Origin: Opitutia bacterium
Lineage (GTDB): Bacteria > Verrucomicrobiota > Verrucomicrobiia > Opitutales > Seribacteraceae
Length of the DNA: 56,884 bases
Direction of reading: 5' to 3'
Assembly: GCA_002721705.1 (NCBI GenBank)
Contig: PBLJ01000079.1
Span: 1 to 56,884, forward strand
Shown: positions 42,754-52,071 of the stretch, in pieces
Layout: the number at the start of each line of letters is the position of its first letter
Numbering within the stretch: the stretch's first letter is position 1
Notes under the pieces: generated by a model
The model's input: only the letters and a program-made list of their open reading frames with translations
The model's database searches: none
What the model was told of the DNA's origin: nothing
Position numbers and translations under genes: made by a program

Positions 42754-43288
42754 CTTCCGGTTTCAAGTTCCAAACGAAACGATAGGGCTTGTCGACCCAT
42801 TCCTTGCCCGCGTAACCGATACCGATGCGAGGAGTTCGCTCAATCGCCGCCTCAGGCACCACGACACCCGACTCCTCCACCCAAAGACCCGACGAACGCC
42901 CAATGATTGCGCGATCCTCGCCGCGACCAATGCCCAAGGCCTTGGTCAAGCGTCCGGGACCACTCACTTCCACGCAGCCTCGCAAAAGAACGGCAGCGGG
43001 GAAATCGACTGGCCCGGTGACGGCATTGAGCATCCAGTGCATGCCATAGCAAAGATAGACGTACCAATGACCTGGCGGACCGAACATGACCTCGTTGCGA
43101 GCGGTTTTTCCGCGATGAGCGTGACAAGCCTTGTCGGATGGCCCGTCGTAAGCTTCCACTTCGCGAATTCGCATACGGAGAACTTGGTTATCCACTTCGC
43201 GACACAAGACCTTGCCCAAAAGGTCTCGCGTTACCTCCAGGGTGGGGCGATCGAAGAAGTCGCGAGGAAGAGCCTGCTCAGGAGTCAT
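42746..43288 (-). CDS. 3-methyladenine DNA glycosylase (AAG/MPG family)
   Basis: This is a 180-residue protein of the alkyladenine DNA glycosylase family. REVEAYDGPSDKACHAHRGKTARNEVMFGPPGHWYVYLCYGMHWMLN is a near-continuous run of family residues, including the Glu of VEAY that activates water and the Tyr that intercalates. VLLRGCVE and SGPGRLTKALGI follow. It excises alkylated purines in base-excision repair. It lies between dtd (9-base gap) and the RmlD-like gene (8-base overlap), so it is part of a tight minus-strand transcript. Confidence 0.93.
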   Translation of the reverse strand: MTPEQALPRDFFDRPTLEVTRDLLGKVLCREVDNQVLRMRIREVEAYDGPSDKACHAHRGKTARNEVMFGPPGHWYVYLCYGMHWMLNAVTGPVDFPAAVLLRGCVEVSGPGRLTKALGIGRGEDRAIIGRSSGLWVEESGVVVPEAAIERTPRIGIGYAGKEWVDKPYRFVWNLKPEDE

Positions 43289-43297
43289 CGCTTGCGT

Positions 43298-43753
43298 TCA
43301 GAAACGCTTGTCCTTGCTGTCGAGAACGATGGTCACGGGACCATCGTTCTCGGCATCGATAGCCATGTCGGCACCGAAACGCCCTGCTTGCGCGGGGTAG
43401 CCCAACTCCTGGCCCACTCGCTTGAGAAAATCCAGGTAGGCAGCCTCCGCGACTTGCGGTTCCGCGGCGCGATTGAAAGAAGGTCGGGTGCCCTTGCGAA
43501 GATTCCCGAACAAAGTAAACTGACTGATTACGAGGACCCCCCCCTTCACCTCCTTGACCGCATGGTTCATGCGACCTTGGTCGTCCTCGAAAACCCGCAG
43601 GCCAACCACTTTGCCAAGCAACCAATCAAGATCCTTCTCTTCATCCTCGCGATCCACCCCAAGGAAAACAAGCAACCCTTGATCAATCGAGCCAGTCACC
43701 TCCCCATCCACCTTGACGGAGGCTCGGGAAACACGTTGGATCACCGCCCTCAT
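43298..43753 (-). CDS. dtd: D-aminoacyl-tRNA deacylase
   Basis: This is a 151-residue DTD, the standard length, from the ATG at 43753. Both active-site motifs are present: SQFTLFG with its catalytic-site serine and threonine region, and NDGPVTIVLDS with the cross-subunit Gly-Pro motif. The N-terminus MRAVIQRVSRASVKVDG is typical. It hydrolyses D-amino acids mischarged on tRNA. The frame opens earlier (43936), but the extension is not conserved family sequence. The gene lies 70 bases after cysK. Confidence 0.95.
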   Translation of the reverse strand: MRAVIQRVSRASVKVDGEVTGSIDQGLLVFLGVDREDEEKDLDWLLGKVVGLRVFEDDQGRMNHAVKEVKGGVLVISQFTLFGNLRKGTRPSFNRAAEPQVAEAAYLDFLKRVGQELGYPAQAGRFGADMAIDAENDGPVTIVLDSKDKRF

Positions 43754-43823
43754 CTCAAATGGGAAGCCTTCGGCCAAAGCAAAAGGCAGGGAAAGCGGCG
43801 ATGCCCAAGTAGGCGATCTTGGT

Positions 43824-44789
43824 TCAGCTATCCTCGGCCGTGAGGTCGAAAACCTCGGCATGGGCCTTGGCTGCCAACGGAGTGGTGAGGTATCGCTCTC
43901 CCGTGCTCGCTCCAACCGCGACGATAAGCTTGCCACCCATCTCGGGGCGCTTGGCCACCTCGATGGCGGCGTTTACCGTGGCCCCTGTGGATATGCCGAC
44001 GAGAATACCTTCTTCCTCCGTGATCCGCTGAGCCATGGCGAAGGCATCGTCATTGCTGACCTGCTCGATCGAGTCCACGATGTCGACGTTGAGGTTGCTC
44101 GGCACGAAACCGGCGCCAATTCCCTGAATCTTGTGTGGGCCGGGATCACCGCCGGAGATAACCGGGCTGTCCACCGGTTCGACGGCCACGGAGTGCAAGG
44201 CGGGCTTGCGGCTTTTGATGACCTCTGAAACACCGGTGATCGTACCGCCTGTGCCCACTCCCGCAACAAAGGCATCGATGCCGCCCGCGGTGTCGGCCCA
44301 AATTTCCTCGGCCGTGGTGCGGCGATGAACCTCCGGGTTGGCCGGGTTGTCGAATTGCTGGGGCATGAAGCCTTTGTCACCATGCTCCTGCGCAAGTTCT
44401 TCCGCTCGCGCGATGGCTCCTTTCATGCCCTTCGGTCCGGGCGTGAGCACGATATCCGCGCCAAGAAGCCGCAGCAGCACTCTTCGCTCCTTGGACATCG
44501 TCTCCGGCATTGTGAGGAGACAACGGTACCCTTTCGCGGCGCAAACGAAGGCCAAGGCTATTCCCGTGTTTCCCGAAGTCGGCTCAATCACGATGCTGTC
44601 GGAAGAAAGCTTACCTTCGCTCTCGGCTGCCTCGATCATGGATGCCCCGATGCGATCCTTGACGCTGGCCAAGGGATTGAAGAATTCGCATTTGAGGTAA
44701 ATTTCCGCGTCCACCCCGGAAGTTACCTTGTTTAGCTTGATCAACGGGGTACGCCCGATGGCTTGGGTGACGTTAGGGTACAAAGGCAT
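43824..44789 (-). CDS. cysK: Cysteine synthase (O-acetylserine sulfhydrylase)
   Basis: This is a 321-residue PLP enzyme with the cofactor lysine Lys44 in LASVKDRIG, the substrate loop PTSGNTG and the [10 protein letters not shown] phosphate-binding loop. [11 protein letters not shown] matches the CysK C-terminal segment, with Thr where Ser is usual. It makes L-cysteine from O-acetylserine and sulfide. CysK is favoured over cystathionine beta-synthase because of its length and lack of a CBS or haem region. It leads into dtd on the same strand, with infA upstream. Confidence 0.95.
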   Translation of the reverse strand: MPLYPNVTQAIGRTPLIKLNKVTSGVDAEIYLKCEFFNPLASVKDRIGASMIEAAESEGKLSSDSIVIEPTSGNTGIALAFVCAAKGYRCLLTMPETMSKERRVLLRLLGADIVLTPGPKGMKGAIARAEELAQEHGDKGFMPQQFDNPANPEVHRRTTAEEIWADTAGGIDAFVAGVGTGGTITGVSEVIKSRKPALHSVAVEPVDSPVISGGDPGPHKIQGIGAGFVPSNLNVDIVDSIEQVSNDDAFAMAQRITEEEGILVGISTGATVNAAIEVAKRPEMGGKLIVAVGASTGERYLTTPLAAKAHAEVFDLTAEDS

Positions 44790-44838
44790 GACTATGCTGT
44801 GCTATGGGTGAATGGGTAGGTGGGAAAGAAAGAGAAAA

Positions 44839-45117
44839 TCAACGACGACGGCGAGGCCCGAAACTGCGAATGGGCGCTTGTCGATCGTTGTCGGCGTTGC
44901 GAAGCCGGTAAACGATGCGTCCCTTGTCCAAGTCGTAGGGGCTCATCTCCATCTTCACGACGTCTCCTACCGTGATCTTGATGAAATGCTTGCGCAGCTT
45001 GCCGGAAATGTGGGCCAACACCTTGTGCCCATTGTCCAACTCGACGCGAAACATCGTGCTGGGCAAGACCGCAATGATCTTACCCTCTACCTCTACCTTG
45101 TCCGTTTCGTTTGCCAT
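44839..45117 (-). CDS. infA: Translation initiation factor IF-1 with basic C-terminal tail
   Basis: This is an S1-type OB-fold protein. [39 protein letters not shown] is unmistakable IF-1, and [22 protein letters not shown] completes the fold. IF-1 blocks the ribosomal A site during initiation. With the ATG at 45117 it has 92 residues, about 20 more than E. coli IF-1; the extra part is the C-terminal [19 protein letters not shown]. Longer C-terminal tails occur in other PVC IF-1 proteins. The gene lies about 50 bases from cysK and is divergent from tadA. Confidence 0.95.
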   Translation of the reverse strand: MANETDKVEVEGKIIAVLPSTMFRVELDNGHKVLAHISGKLRKHFIKITVGDVVKMEMSPYDLDKGRIVYRLRNADNDRQAPIRSFGPRRRR

Positions 45118-45229
45118 TTGGAAAGCGGTCATCTCATCGAAAACCATTCGGAAGTCAAGCTCCGCCAAAACGGAAACCCTTCACTTTTCCCCTTGCCCGT
45201 CACGAGGAAATGCTTTGTGAACCCGCCTG

Positions 45230-45775
45230 ATGTCCGACAGCCCGAAAGAGAAACTTAGCTGCCCGTTTGAGAAAATCTACCCATCGCAGCTGGAAAAGAA
45301 CGACCTTTTCCACATGAAACTGGCATATAACCAAGCGATCGATGCATGGAACCATGGCGAAGTGCCGGTCGGGGCGGTGGTCGTGAAAGACGAAGTGGTC
45401 ATCGCGGCCGCCCGCAACCAAACGGAAAACGCCTCCGATCCCACCGCCCACGCCGAGATCATCGCCATCACCCAAGCTTGCCGCACGATCGGGGACTGGC
45501 GTCTCAACGATGCTCGGTTATACGTCACGAAGGAACCCTGCCCCATGTGCGCCGGGGCCATACTTTCCGCTCGTGTTGGCTTCGTCGCCTTTGGCGCCCC
45601 GGATCCCGCAATGGGTGGACTGGGTGGCGCCATCGACGTCAACGCCATGCCAAAGGCCAACCATCGGGCGGAAGTCGTCTCTGGCCTCATGGAGCAGGAG
45701 TGCCTCGCGCTTGTTCAAGGTTTCTTCCGAGCGGCAAGGTCGGAAAAAAACAACCCTTCCACCGCTTCCTCTTGA
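45230..45775 (+). CDS. tadA: tRNA adenosine(34) deaminase
   Basis: This is a 181-residue cytidine-deaminase-fold enzyme with the zinc site HAE (His74, Glu76) and PCPMC (Cys104, Cys107). It shows the TadA-typical VPVGAVVV and GAPDPAMGGLGGAIDV segments. It converts adenosine to inosine at the wobble position of tRNA-Arg. The N-terminal 28 residues exceed the core; a second ATG at residue 29 (MKLAYNQAI) would give the usual length. It precedes the superoxide dismutase gene by 69 bases on the same strand. Confidence 0.93.
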   Translation: MSDSPKEKLSCPFEKIYPSQLEKNDLFHMKLAYNQAIDAWNHGEVPVGAVVVKDEVVIAAARNQTENASDPTAHAEIIAITQACRTIGDWRLNDARLYVTKEPCPMCAGAILSARVGFVAFGAPDPAMGGLGGAIDVNAMPKANHRAEVVSGLMEQECLALVQGFFRAARSEKNNPSTASS

Positions 45776-45844
45776 CCCGCAAGCTTGGCTTCTCTTGTTT
45801 GCTTCAACTCAAATTTTTCCGTAAATCCTCAACCCGAAAAAGAC

Positions 45845-46465
45845 ATGGCTCACTCATTGCCCGATCTCCCGTATGCTCCTGATTCACTCGAACCGCACTT
45901 CGATGCCCGCACGATGGAAATTCATCATGACAAGCATCATGCCACCTACGTCAACACCCTGAACGCAACCATCGAGGGCAAACCCGATCTCGAGGCCCAA
46001 TCCGTCGAGGACCTGATCTCCGATCTCTCCGCAATTCCCGAGGAAATCCGCGGCCCCGTCCGCAACCACGGCGGAGGGCATGCCAACCACAGTTTTTTCT
46101 GGAACGTCCTGTCCGGCAACGGCGGCGGCGCTCCCAGCGGTGAACTCGGTGCCGCAATCGACGCGGCATTCGGTTCCTTCGACTCGTTCAAGGAGGCCTT
46201 CGCCAAGGCGGGAGCCACCCGTTTCGGTAGCGGTTGGGCTTGGCTCATCAGGCAAGCGGACGGCAGTTTGGCTGTCACCTCCACGCCAAACCAGGACTCC
46301 CCCCTGATGAACGGTGTGGCGGACTTGACCGGTACTCCCGTGATCGGCCTCGACGTCTGGGAACATGCCTACTACCTGAACTACCAGAACCGTCGTCCGG
46401 ATTACATCGCGGCCTTCTGGAACGTAGTGAACTGGGACCAAGCCGCGGCCAATTTCGCCGGCTGA
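45845..46465 (+). CDS. sodA: Fe/Mn superoxide dismutase
   Basis: This is a 206-residue Fe/Mn-family dismutase from the ATG at 45845. It has the first ligand region [31 protein letters not shown] in the middle, and the C-terminal metal site [19 protein letters not shown]. It converts superoxide to oxygen and hydrogen peroxide. The [11 protein letters not shown] sequence and the Gln position typical of Mn-type enzymes suggest manganese, but metal choice is not proven. An upstream extension (from 45785) lacks family sequence. A hairpin follows the stop. Confidence 0.95.
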   Translation: MAHSLPDLPYAPDSLEPHFDARTMEIHHDKHHATYVNTLNATIEGKPDLEAQSVEDLISDLSAIPEEIRGPVRNHGGGHANHSFFWNVLSGNGGGAPSGELGAAIDAAFGSFDSFKEAFAKAGATRFGSGWAWLIRQADGSLAVTSTPNQDSPLMNGVADLTGTPVIGLDVWEHAYYLNYQNRRPDYIAAFWNVVNWDQAAANFAG

Positions 46466-46489
46466 ATCAATTTCAGGAACTTGTTCCTT

Positions 46490-46517
46490 GGAAGGTCGCC
46501 AGCAACGGCGGCCTTCC
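46490..46517. terminator. Hairpin between convergent sod and pyc genes
   Basis: An 11-base stem (ggaaggtcgcc/ggcggccttcc) with one G-T wobble and a 6-base loop lies between the converging dismutase and pyruvate carboxylase genes, 24 and 13 bases from their stop codons. It is strong enough to act on both strands, but no clear T-tract follows either arm. Confidence 0.5.
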
Positions 46518-46530
46518 TCGTAAAAGAGGA

Positions 46531-49500
46531 TCAGCGCAAGCGCGCGACAAGGTCCTTCGACTCGATGGAGTCTCCCACCTCCACCAAGATGGCGTCCACC
46601 ACCCCATCCGCTTGCGCATAGAGCGTGGTCTGCATTTTCATGGCCTCCAGGACGGCGACCTTCTCGCCTTTCTTGATCGGTTTCCCCACGCTGGTGGCGA
46701 TGCTGCTTACCATCGCGGGTATCGGGGCGCCGACATGCATCACGTTCGCCGGATCCGCCTTCTCGCGAGCCTTTGCGTCTCCCTTCCTGGCAGCATCCAG
46801 GACATGGGTTTCACGAGCCTTTCCATTCAATTCGAAAGTCAAGGGACGGACCCCTTTCTCGTCCGGCTCACCGACGTGAAGCAACTTGATGAACAACGTC
46901 TTGCCCTCCTCGATGTCCAAGGCAATCTCCTCACCCGGCTCGAGGCCATGGAAAAAGGCGGTGGTAGGAAGCACGGAAAGGTCGCCATAGCGCTTTCGAC
47001 TGGCAACGAAATCCTCATGAACCTTGGGGTACATCAAGTGGGAGAACAGTTGGTCGTCACTGCACTTTCCGCCCAGTTTCCTCGAAAGACTCTTCTTTTC
47101 CTTGTCGAGATTCACCTTGGGAGCGGATGCTCCGGGACGTCCACGAGAGGCCTTCCGGCCCCCCAGAATGGTCTTCTGAACGTCCTTGGGCCAACCTCCC
47201 AGGGGCTGACCTAGGTTGCCTGAGAGCAGGTCGATGACGGACTCCGGAAACCCGGTTTCGGGAGGAAGGTTTACCAGATCCTCAGGCTTCACGCCCTTGG
47301 TGATGAGGAAAATGGCCAAGTCACCTACGCACTTGCTGCTTGGCGTCACCTTCACGATGTCTCCCAAGAGGCGATTCACCTCCTGGTAAGTACTGACCAC
47401 GGCGGGCCACCGTTTGCCCAATCCAAGGGCGGCGGCTTGCTCACGCAAGTTGGTGTACTGCCCACCGGGCATCTGGTGTCCATAGACCTCGGCGCTTCCA
47501 AAGGCAGGCGATGTGTCGAAGGGCGCGTAATACTGGCGCACCGCCTCCCAGTAAATGGAAAGCTCGTTCAGGGCATCGACGTCCAGTTTCGTCGAACGAG
47601 GCGCATTGCTCAAGGAATGAACTACCGAGTTGAGGTTGGGCTGGCTGGTGCAACCAGACATCGAGGCGATAGCCAAGTCCACCACGTCCATGCCCGCCTC
47701 CGCAGCCTTCAGCACGGAGGCCGAGGCGATACCGCTGGAGTCATGGGTGTGAAAGTGAATCGGCATACCTACCTCGTTCCGCAACGCCTTGACCAACTTG
47801 GCGGCCGCCACGGGATGGCAAAGACCCGCCATGTCCTTGATCGCAAGCAGGTGAGCTCCCATCTTTTCCAGTTCCTTGGCCATCTCGACGTAATAAGACA
47901 GGACGTACTTCTCCTCGTTGGGGTCGGTGAAGTCACCGGTGAAGCAAACGGTTGCCTCGCAAAGGGAGTTCGTCCGTTCCGAGACCGCCTCCATCGCCAC
48001 CTTCAGGTTGGGCAAGTAATTGAGAGAATCGAAGATGCGGAAAACGTCCATGCCGGCCTCCGACGCATGCACCACGAAATCCCTCACCACGTTGTCGGGA
48101 TAATTCGCGTAGCCCACTGCATTGGATCCACGCAGAAGCATCTGAAAGAGAACGTTGGGTATCTTCTCCCGCAGGGCGCGCAGGCGCTCGTATGGACACT
48201 CGCCGAGAAAACGCATGGTGGTGTCGAAGGTCGCTCCTCCCCACATCTCCAAGCTAAAGAGGCCTGATGCCCGGCGAGCTATGAAGTCGGCCACCTTGAG
48301 CATGTCGTAGGTGCGCATGCGAGCGGCGAAAAGCGACTGGTGGGCATCACGCAAGGTCGTGTCGGTGACGAGCAAACGCTTCTGCTTGCGGGTCCACTCG
48401 GAAAACTTGACCGGCCCTATCTCAAGAAGAAGGTCACGAGTGCCGGGAAGAGGCTTGGTCTTGGGATCGTGAAGCGGCGTGATGAGGGGCAAGGGGTTCT
48501 CCACGCGTTCTCGTCCCTTGACTTGCGGGTTCCCGTTGACCACCACCTCGCCAAGGTATTTCAGGAGCTTCGTTGCCCGGTCGCGCCTCTGCTTGAAACG
48601 AAAGAGGGCGGGCGTGACGTCGATCATCGAGGTGGTCGCCTTGCCTTGAACGAACTTCTCGTGGGTAATCACGTTCTCGAGAAACGGGATGTTGGTCTTG
48701 ACCCCGCGTATGCGCATTTCACGCAAGGCCCGATGCATGCGCTGCAAGGCCTGCGGCAGGTCTGGACCGGATGCGGTGATCTTGACCAGCAGCGAATCGT
48801 AGAAAGGCGTGATGATCGCGCCCGTGTCTCCCATCGCACCGTCAAGCCGCACTCCGAATCCAGCCGCCGAACGATAGTTCAAAATTTTGCCGTAGTCCGG
48901 TGAGAAGTCCTTCTCCGGATCCTCCGTGGTCACGCGACACTGCACCGAGCATCCGTTGCGCGGAATATCTTCCTGGGCGGGAATACCGATCTCCGGACCA
49001 TGCAGCTTATGTCCTTGGGCGATGAGCATCTGGGCCCGCACCAAGTCAATGCCCGTGATTTGCTCGGTGACGGTGTGCTCCACCTGGATGCGGGGGTTCA
49101 TCTCGATGAAAAACCATTCGCCGCTTTCCACGTCCAAAAGGAACTCCACCGTGCCCGCGTTGTTATAGCCGATGCTCTTGGCCAAGCTCACCGCGGAGGA
49201 ACACAACTCGTCCACCGTCTCCTTGGGCAAACCGATCGAGGGAGCCACCTCGACCACCTTCTGGTAACGGCGTTGGACGGAACAATCGCGCTCATGAAGA
49301 TGCACTACGTTGCCATGCTTGTCGCCGAGGATTTGCACCTCGATGTGCTTGGCCTTTCCGACGAAACGCTCAAGGAACACGGCCGGGTTGCCGAAAGCCC
49401 TCTCGGCCTCGCCTTGGGCCTCTTCCAGCAATGCCTTCAAATCCTTTTCCTTCCGCACCACGCGCATGCCGCGCCCACCTCCGCCGAAAGCCGCCTTGAT

Positions 49501-49968
49501 GATCAGCGGAAAGCCGATCTTCTTGGCCCACTTGAGGGCATCCGCCGGTTTGGAGACGGGATCGGGGGTGGCAGGCAAAGTGGGCACGCCGGCTGCCTCG
49601 GCCGCCTTGCGGGCCGCCACCTTGTCGCCCATCTGATCGAGCAAGTCGGGGCTTGGCCCAACGAAGGCAAGGCCCGCTTTGTCGCAAGCCCTGGCAAAAT
49701 CGGGGTTCTCCGACAAAAATCCGTAACCGGGATGAATCATGTCCACCCCTTTGTCCTTGGCCAGCCCCACGATGCCTTCGACGTCCAGATAGGCCGCCAC
49801 CGGGCCCATGCCCTTGCCCACTACGTAGGCCTCGTCGGCCTTGAAGCGATGGACGCCGAAGCGATCCTCCTCCGCGTAGACGGCTACCGTGCGCATATTG
49901 AGCTCGGTGGCGCTGCGAAAGATACGGACGGCGATTTCGCTTCGGTTGGCGGCGAGAATTTTCTTCAT
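46531..49968 (-). CDS. pyc: Pyruvate carboxylase
   Basis: This is a single-chain 1145-residue enzyme. The N-terminal biotin carboxylase domain (1-450) has AVYAEEDRFGVHRFKADEAY, the ATP loop KAAFGGGGRGMR and the EMNPRIQVEHTVTE active-site stretch. The carboxyltransferase domain (about 530-1000) begins LVTDTTLRDAHQSLFA and has the metal/lysine segment HLLAIKDMAGL and FHTHDSSG. The C-terminal biotinyl domain has the carrier lysine in LEAMKMQTT. It makes oxaloacetate from pyruvate for anaplerosis and gluconeogenesis. The ATG at 49968 is preferred over a frame opening 10 codons earlier. Confidence 0.97.
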   Translation of the reverse strand: MKKILAANRSEIAVRIFRSATELNMRTVAVYAEEDRFGVHRFKADEAYVVGKGMGPVAAYLDVEGIVGLAKDKGVDMIHPGYGFLSENPDFARACDKAGLAFVGPSPDLLDQMGDKVAARKAAEAAGVPTLPATPDPVSKPADALKWAKKIGFPLIIKAAFGGGGRGMRVVRKEKDLKALLEEAQGEAERAFGNPAVFLERFVGKAKHIEVQILGDKHGNVVHLHERDCSVQRRYQKVVEVAPSIGLPKETVDELCSSAVSLAKSIGYNNAGTVEFLLDVESGEWFFIEMNPRIQVEHTVTEQITGIDLVRAQMLIAQGHKLHGPEIGIPAQEDIPRNGCSVQCRVTTEDPEKDFSPDYGKILNYRSAAGFGVRLDGAMGDTGAIITPFYDSLLVKITASGPDLPQALQRMHRALREMRIRGVKTNIPFLENVITHEKFVQGKATTSMIDVTPALFRFKQRRDRATKLLKYLGEVVVNGNPQVKGRERVENPLPLITPLHDPKTKPLPGTRDLLLEIGPVKFSEWTRKQKRLLVTDTTLRDAHQSLFAARMRTYDMLKVADFIARRASGLFSLEMWGGATFDTTMRFLGECPYERLRALREKIPNVLFQMLLRGSNAVGYANYPDNVVRDFVVHASEAGMDVFRIFDSLNYLPNLKVAMEAVSERTNSLCEATVCFTGDFTDPNEEKYVLSYYVEMAKELEKMGAHLLAIKDMAGLCHPVAAAKLVKALRNEVGMPIHFHTHDSSGIASASVLKAAEAGMDVVDLAIASMSGCTSQPNLNSVVHSLSNAPRSTKLDVDALNELSIYWEAVRQYYAPFDTSPAFGSAEVYGHQMPGGQYTNLREQAAALGLGKRWPAVVSTYQEVNRLLGDIVKVTPSSKCVGDLAIFLITKGVKPEDLVNLPPETGFPESVIDLLSGNLGQPLGGWPKDVQKTILGGRKASRGRPGASAPKVNLDKEKKSLSRKLGGKCSDDQLFSHLMYPKVHEDFVASRKRYGDLSVLPTTAFFHGLEPGEEIALDIEEGKTLFIKLLHVGEPDEKGVRPLTFELNGKARETHVLDAARKGDAKAREKADPANVMHVGAPIPAMVSSIATSVGKPIKKGEKVAVLEAMKMQTTLYAQADGVVDAILVEVGDSIESKDLVARLR

Positions 49969-50090
49969 GCTAAAGGTGGGAGAAAAATAAAGATCCAAAG
50001 GGACTGGACGAGTCGCCTACCGATGCCCGCTCTCCGCCTAGAGTTCAACGCAAAAGTTCAGAGAGTGGCGAAATCAACTCCATGGAAACC

Positions 50091-51668
50091 CTAGCGACCA
50101 CGGCGGAAAACCCTGCCCCAAAGAAGGGAAGCATCCGGAAACCCAAGCTTGCCGAGGATCAGAAAATAAAGACCGGCCGATACCGGGATAAGCGCGAAGA
50201 CCGCCGTCGCGGCGCGTCCCTTGGGACTCATCTCGGCCAACGAAGAAAGCCATTCCCAGCCTCCCCAGGCAACCAAGCCGAGAACGACGGACGCTCCAAG
50301 GATCGAGGCGAGCCCCAAACGCAAACCGAAAGGATTGCGATCCTCCACGGTCGAGAACTTCGCCCACAAGTAGATCGCCTGGAACATTCCCGCCAAAACG
50401 TTGGCTCCGGCCAACCCGAGGATCGCCCATTCCCCAAGCCAAAGCACGCTGGCCACGCTCAAGACGACGTTCACGACCAAGCTCACGATCGCCCCGCGAA
50501 CCGGAGTCTTCATGTCCTTGCGAGAGTGAAAGCCACGCGTAATGAAGGCCGCCGCCGCGAAGAACGGCATACCCACCGCCACAATGGCCAGGACGGGGGT
50601 CGTCTGGCCCACGCCGTCGTCGGCCGCGAAGCTACCCCACTCGAACAAGAAGCCGAGAATCGGTTCACGCAACAGAACCAAGCCGACCGCCGCCGGAATC
50701 GTTACCGCCAAGGTCAGGCGAAGCCCTTGCTCGAAAGCCGACAAATACCCGTCGCCGTCTTCCTGCGACCGCATCTTCGCCATCAAAGGGAACACCACAG
50801 TGCTGACGGCGATCGCGAACACGCCCAAGGGCAACTCGATCAACCGGGCCGCCAAGAAGAGGATGGATACGGCTCCTTCGTCCTCCAGCGAATAAGCAAG
50901 CAATCGAGAAACCAAGACGTTGACCTGCAATACCGCAGCACCCATGAGGCCGGGCAGAAACAAGACCCAGACGCGACGCAGGTTCTCCGAGCCGGATCCA
51001 TCCAGACGCGGACGCCACCTCTCCGCTCGAGCCAAGTCCAGACAGGGAAGCACCAGTTGCAAGGCGCCTCCGACGAGCACGCCGATACACAAGGCGCAGG
51101 CGAGAAAATCCATATCCACCACAGCGTCTCCCGAGGCCCGTCCAAACCAGAGCAAGGTCGAAATCATCGCGAGGTTGAGCAGAATCGGGGTGCAGGCCCC
51201 GGCCCCGAACCGGCTTCTGACGTTCAAAGTCGCCACGATCATGGCGGTTAGGCAAATCAGGAGAAGGTAGGGCAAAGTGAAAACCAAAAGCTCCAGTCCT
51301 TGGGCCCATTTCCCGCTCTCCACCCAACCCCGTTCGACGGCTTGCCAGCATAAAAGGCAAAAGATCGCCACCATCGGAACCAGCCACCTCAGGAGGCGAG
51401 TCAACACCTTGTTCAGCAAAGCGAATCCTTCCTTGCTCCCCCCTTTTTCGAAGGCATCCGAAAGCACCGGTATCATCGCCGAGGACAATACTCCCTCCCC
51501 CAGCATCCGACGAAAAAGATTGGGCACGGTGAAGGCGAAAAGAAAAGCGGCTCCCGCCGCGGACGTGCCGAAGAACGAGAAAAACAAGACGTCGCGGATC
51601 AGTCCCAAGACGCGGGAACACAGGGTCAAGGCGCTGACTAGGGAAACGCTGCCCAAGTTGCTCAGCAT
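50091..51668 (-). CDS. murJ: Lipid II flippase MurJ
   Basis: This is a 525-residue MOP-superfamily membrane protein with about 14 hydrophobic helices. The N-terminus SLVSALTLCSRVLGLIRDVLFFSFFG carries the MurJ hallmark, followed by TVPNLFRRMLGEGVLSSAMIPVLSD. It moves lipid II across the inner membrane for peptidoglycan synthesis, supporting a walled Gram-negative cell. It lies upstream of nothing on its own strand except pyc, 122 bases downstream, and follows the FmdB-like gene by about 50 bases. Confidence 0.95.
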   Translation of the reverse strand: MLSNLGSVSLVSALTLCSRVLGLIRDVLFFSFFGTSAAGAAFLFAFTVPNLFRRMLGEGVLSSAMIPVLSDAFEKGGSKEGFALLNKVLTRLLRWLVPMVAIFCLLCWQAVERGWVESGKWAQGLELLVFTLPYLLLICLTAMIVATLNVRSRFGAGACTPILLNLAMISTLLWFGRASGDAVVDMDFLACALCIGVLVGGALQLVLPCLDLARAERWRPRLDGSGSENLRRVWVLFLPGLMGAAVLQVNVLVSRLLAYSLEDEGAVSILFLAARLIELPLGVFAIAVSTVVFPLMAKMRSQEDGDGYLSAFEQGLRLTLAVTIPAAVGLVLLREPILGFLFEWGSFAADDGVGQTTPVLAIVAVGMPFFAAAAFITRGFHSRKDMKTPVRGAIVSLVVNVVLSVASVLWLGEWAILGLAGANVLAGMFQAIYLWAKFSTVEDRNPFGLRLGLASILGASVVLGLVAWGGWEWLSSLAEMSPKGRAATAVFALIPVSAGLYFLILGKLGFPDASLLWGRVFRRGR

Positions 51669-51720
51669 GACGGCGACCGCCCCTCCGTCAAAAAGGAACT
51701 GTCGAGAACTTCAGGCACCT

Positions 51721-52059
51721 TCAGGAATCTGCCTTCTTGGTTGCGCCTTGGCCGGAATCGGAACCCGAGGAGCCTTTCTTTGCATCCGTCCCCGACTTCG
51801 GTTTGCTCTCCGACTTTCCCGAGGCGTCTCCTCCCGATTTCCCATCAGCCGAGTCTTTCTTCTTTTCGCTTCCCGACCGCTTGTAATCCGTCTCGTAAAA
51901 TCCGCTGCCCTTGAAAATCACTCCCGCTCCCATGCCGATCAATCGACGAACTTGGCGTTTCTTGCATTTCGGACAAGACTTCAGGGGGTCGTCCTTCATG
52001 GATTGAAATTTTTCGAATTCGTGCCCGCAGGCACTGCAAAGATAGTCGTAGGTCGGCAT
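51721..52059 (-). CDS. FmdB-family zinc-ribbon protein with Ser/Lys-rich tail
   Basis: This is a 112-residue protein with an FmdB/CxxC regulatory-type zinc ribbon at the N-terminus. It starts MPTYDYLCSACGHEFEKFQSM, giving Cys8, Cys11, Cys29 and Cys32, then VRRLIG and FKGSGFYETDY, a tail typical of the family. Residues 65-112 are low-complexity Ser/Lys/Gly/Asp. The family function is not settled. The gene lies between the DUF4013 protein (12-base gap) and murJ on the minus strand. Confidence 0.87.
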   Translation of the reverse strand: MPTYDYLCSACGHEFEKFQSMKDDPLKSCPKCKKRQVRRLIGMGAGVIFKGSGFYETDYKRSGSEKKKDSADGKSGGDASGKSESKPKSGTDAKKGSSGSDSGQGATKKADS

Positions 52060-52071
52060 GTCGGGAAGTTT

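Noticed and set aside
49000..50094. A 364-codon open frame opposite the start of pyruvate carboxylase
   Set aside because: The biotin carboxylase domain on the minus strand explains the bases; the plus frame has no family features.
50082..51251. A 389-codon open frame on the plus strand opposite murJ
   Set aside because: The translation is rich in Arg, Gln and Gly without structure, while MurJ on the other strand is unmistakable.
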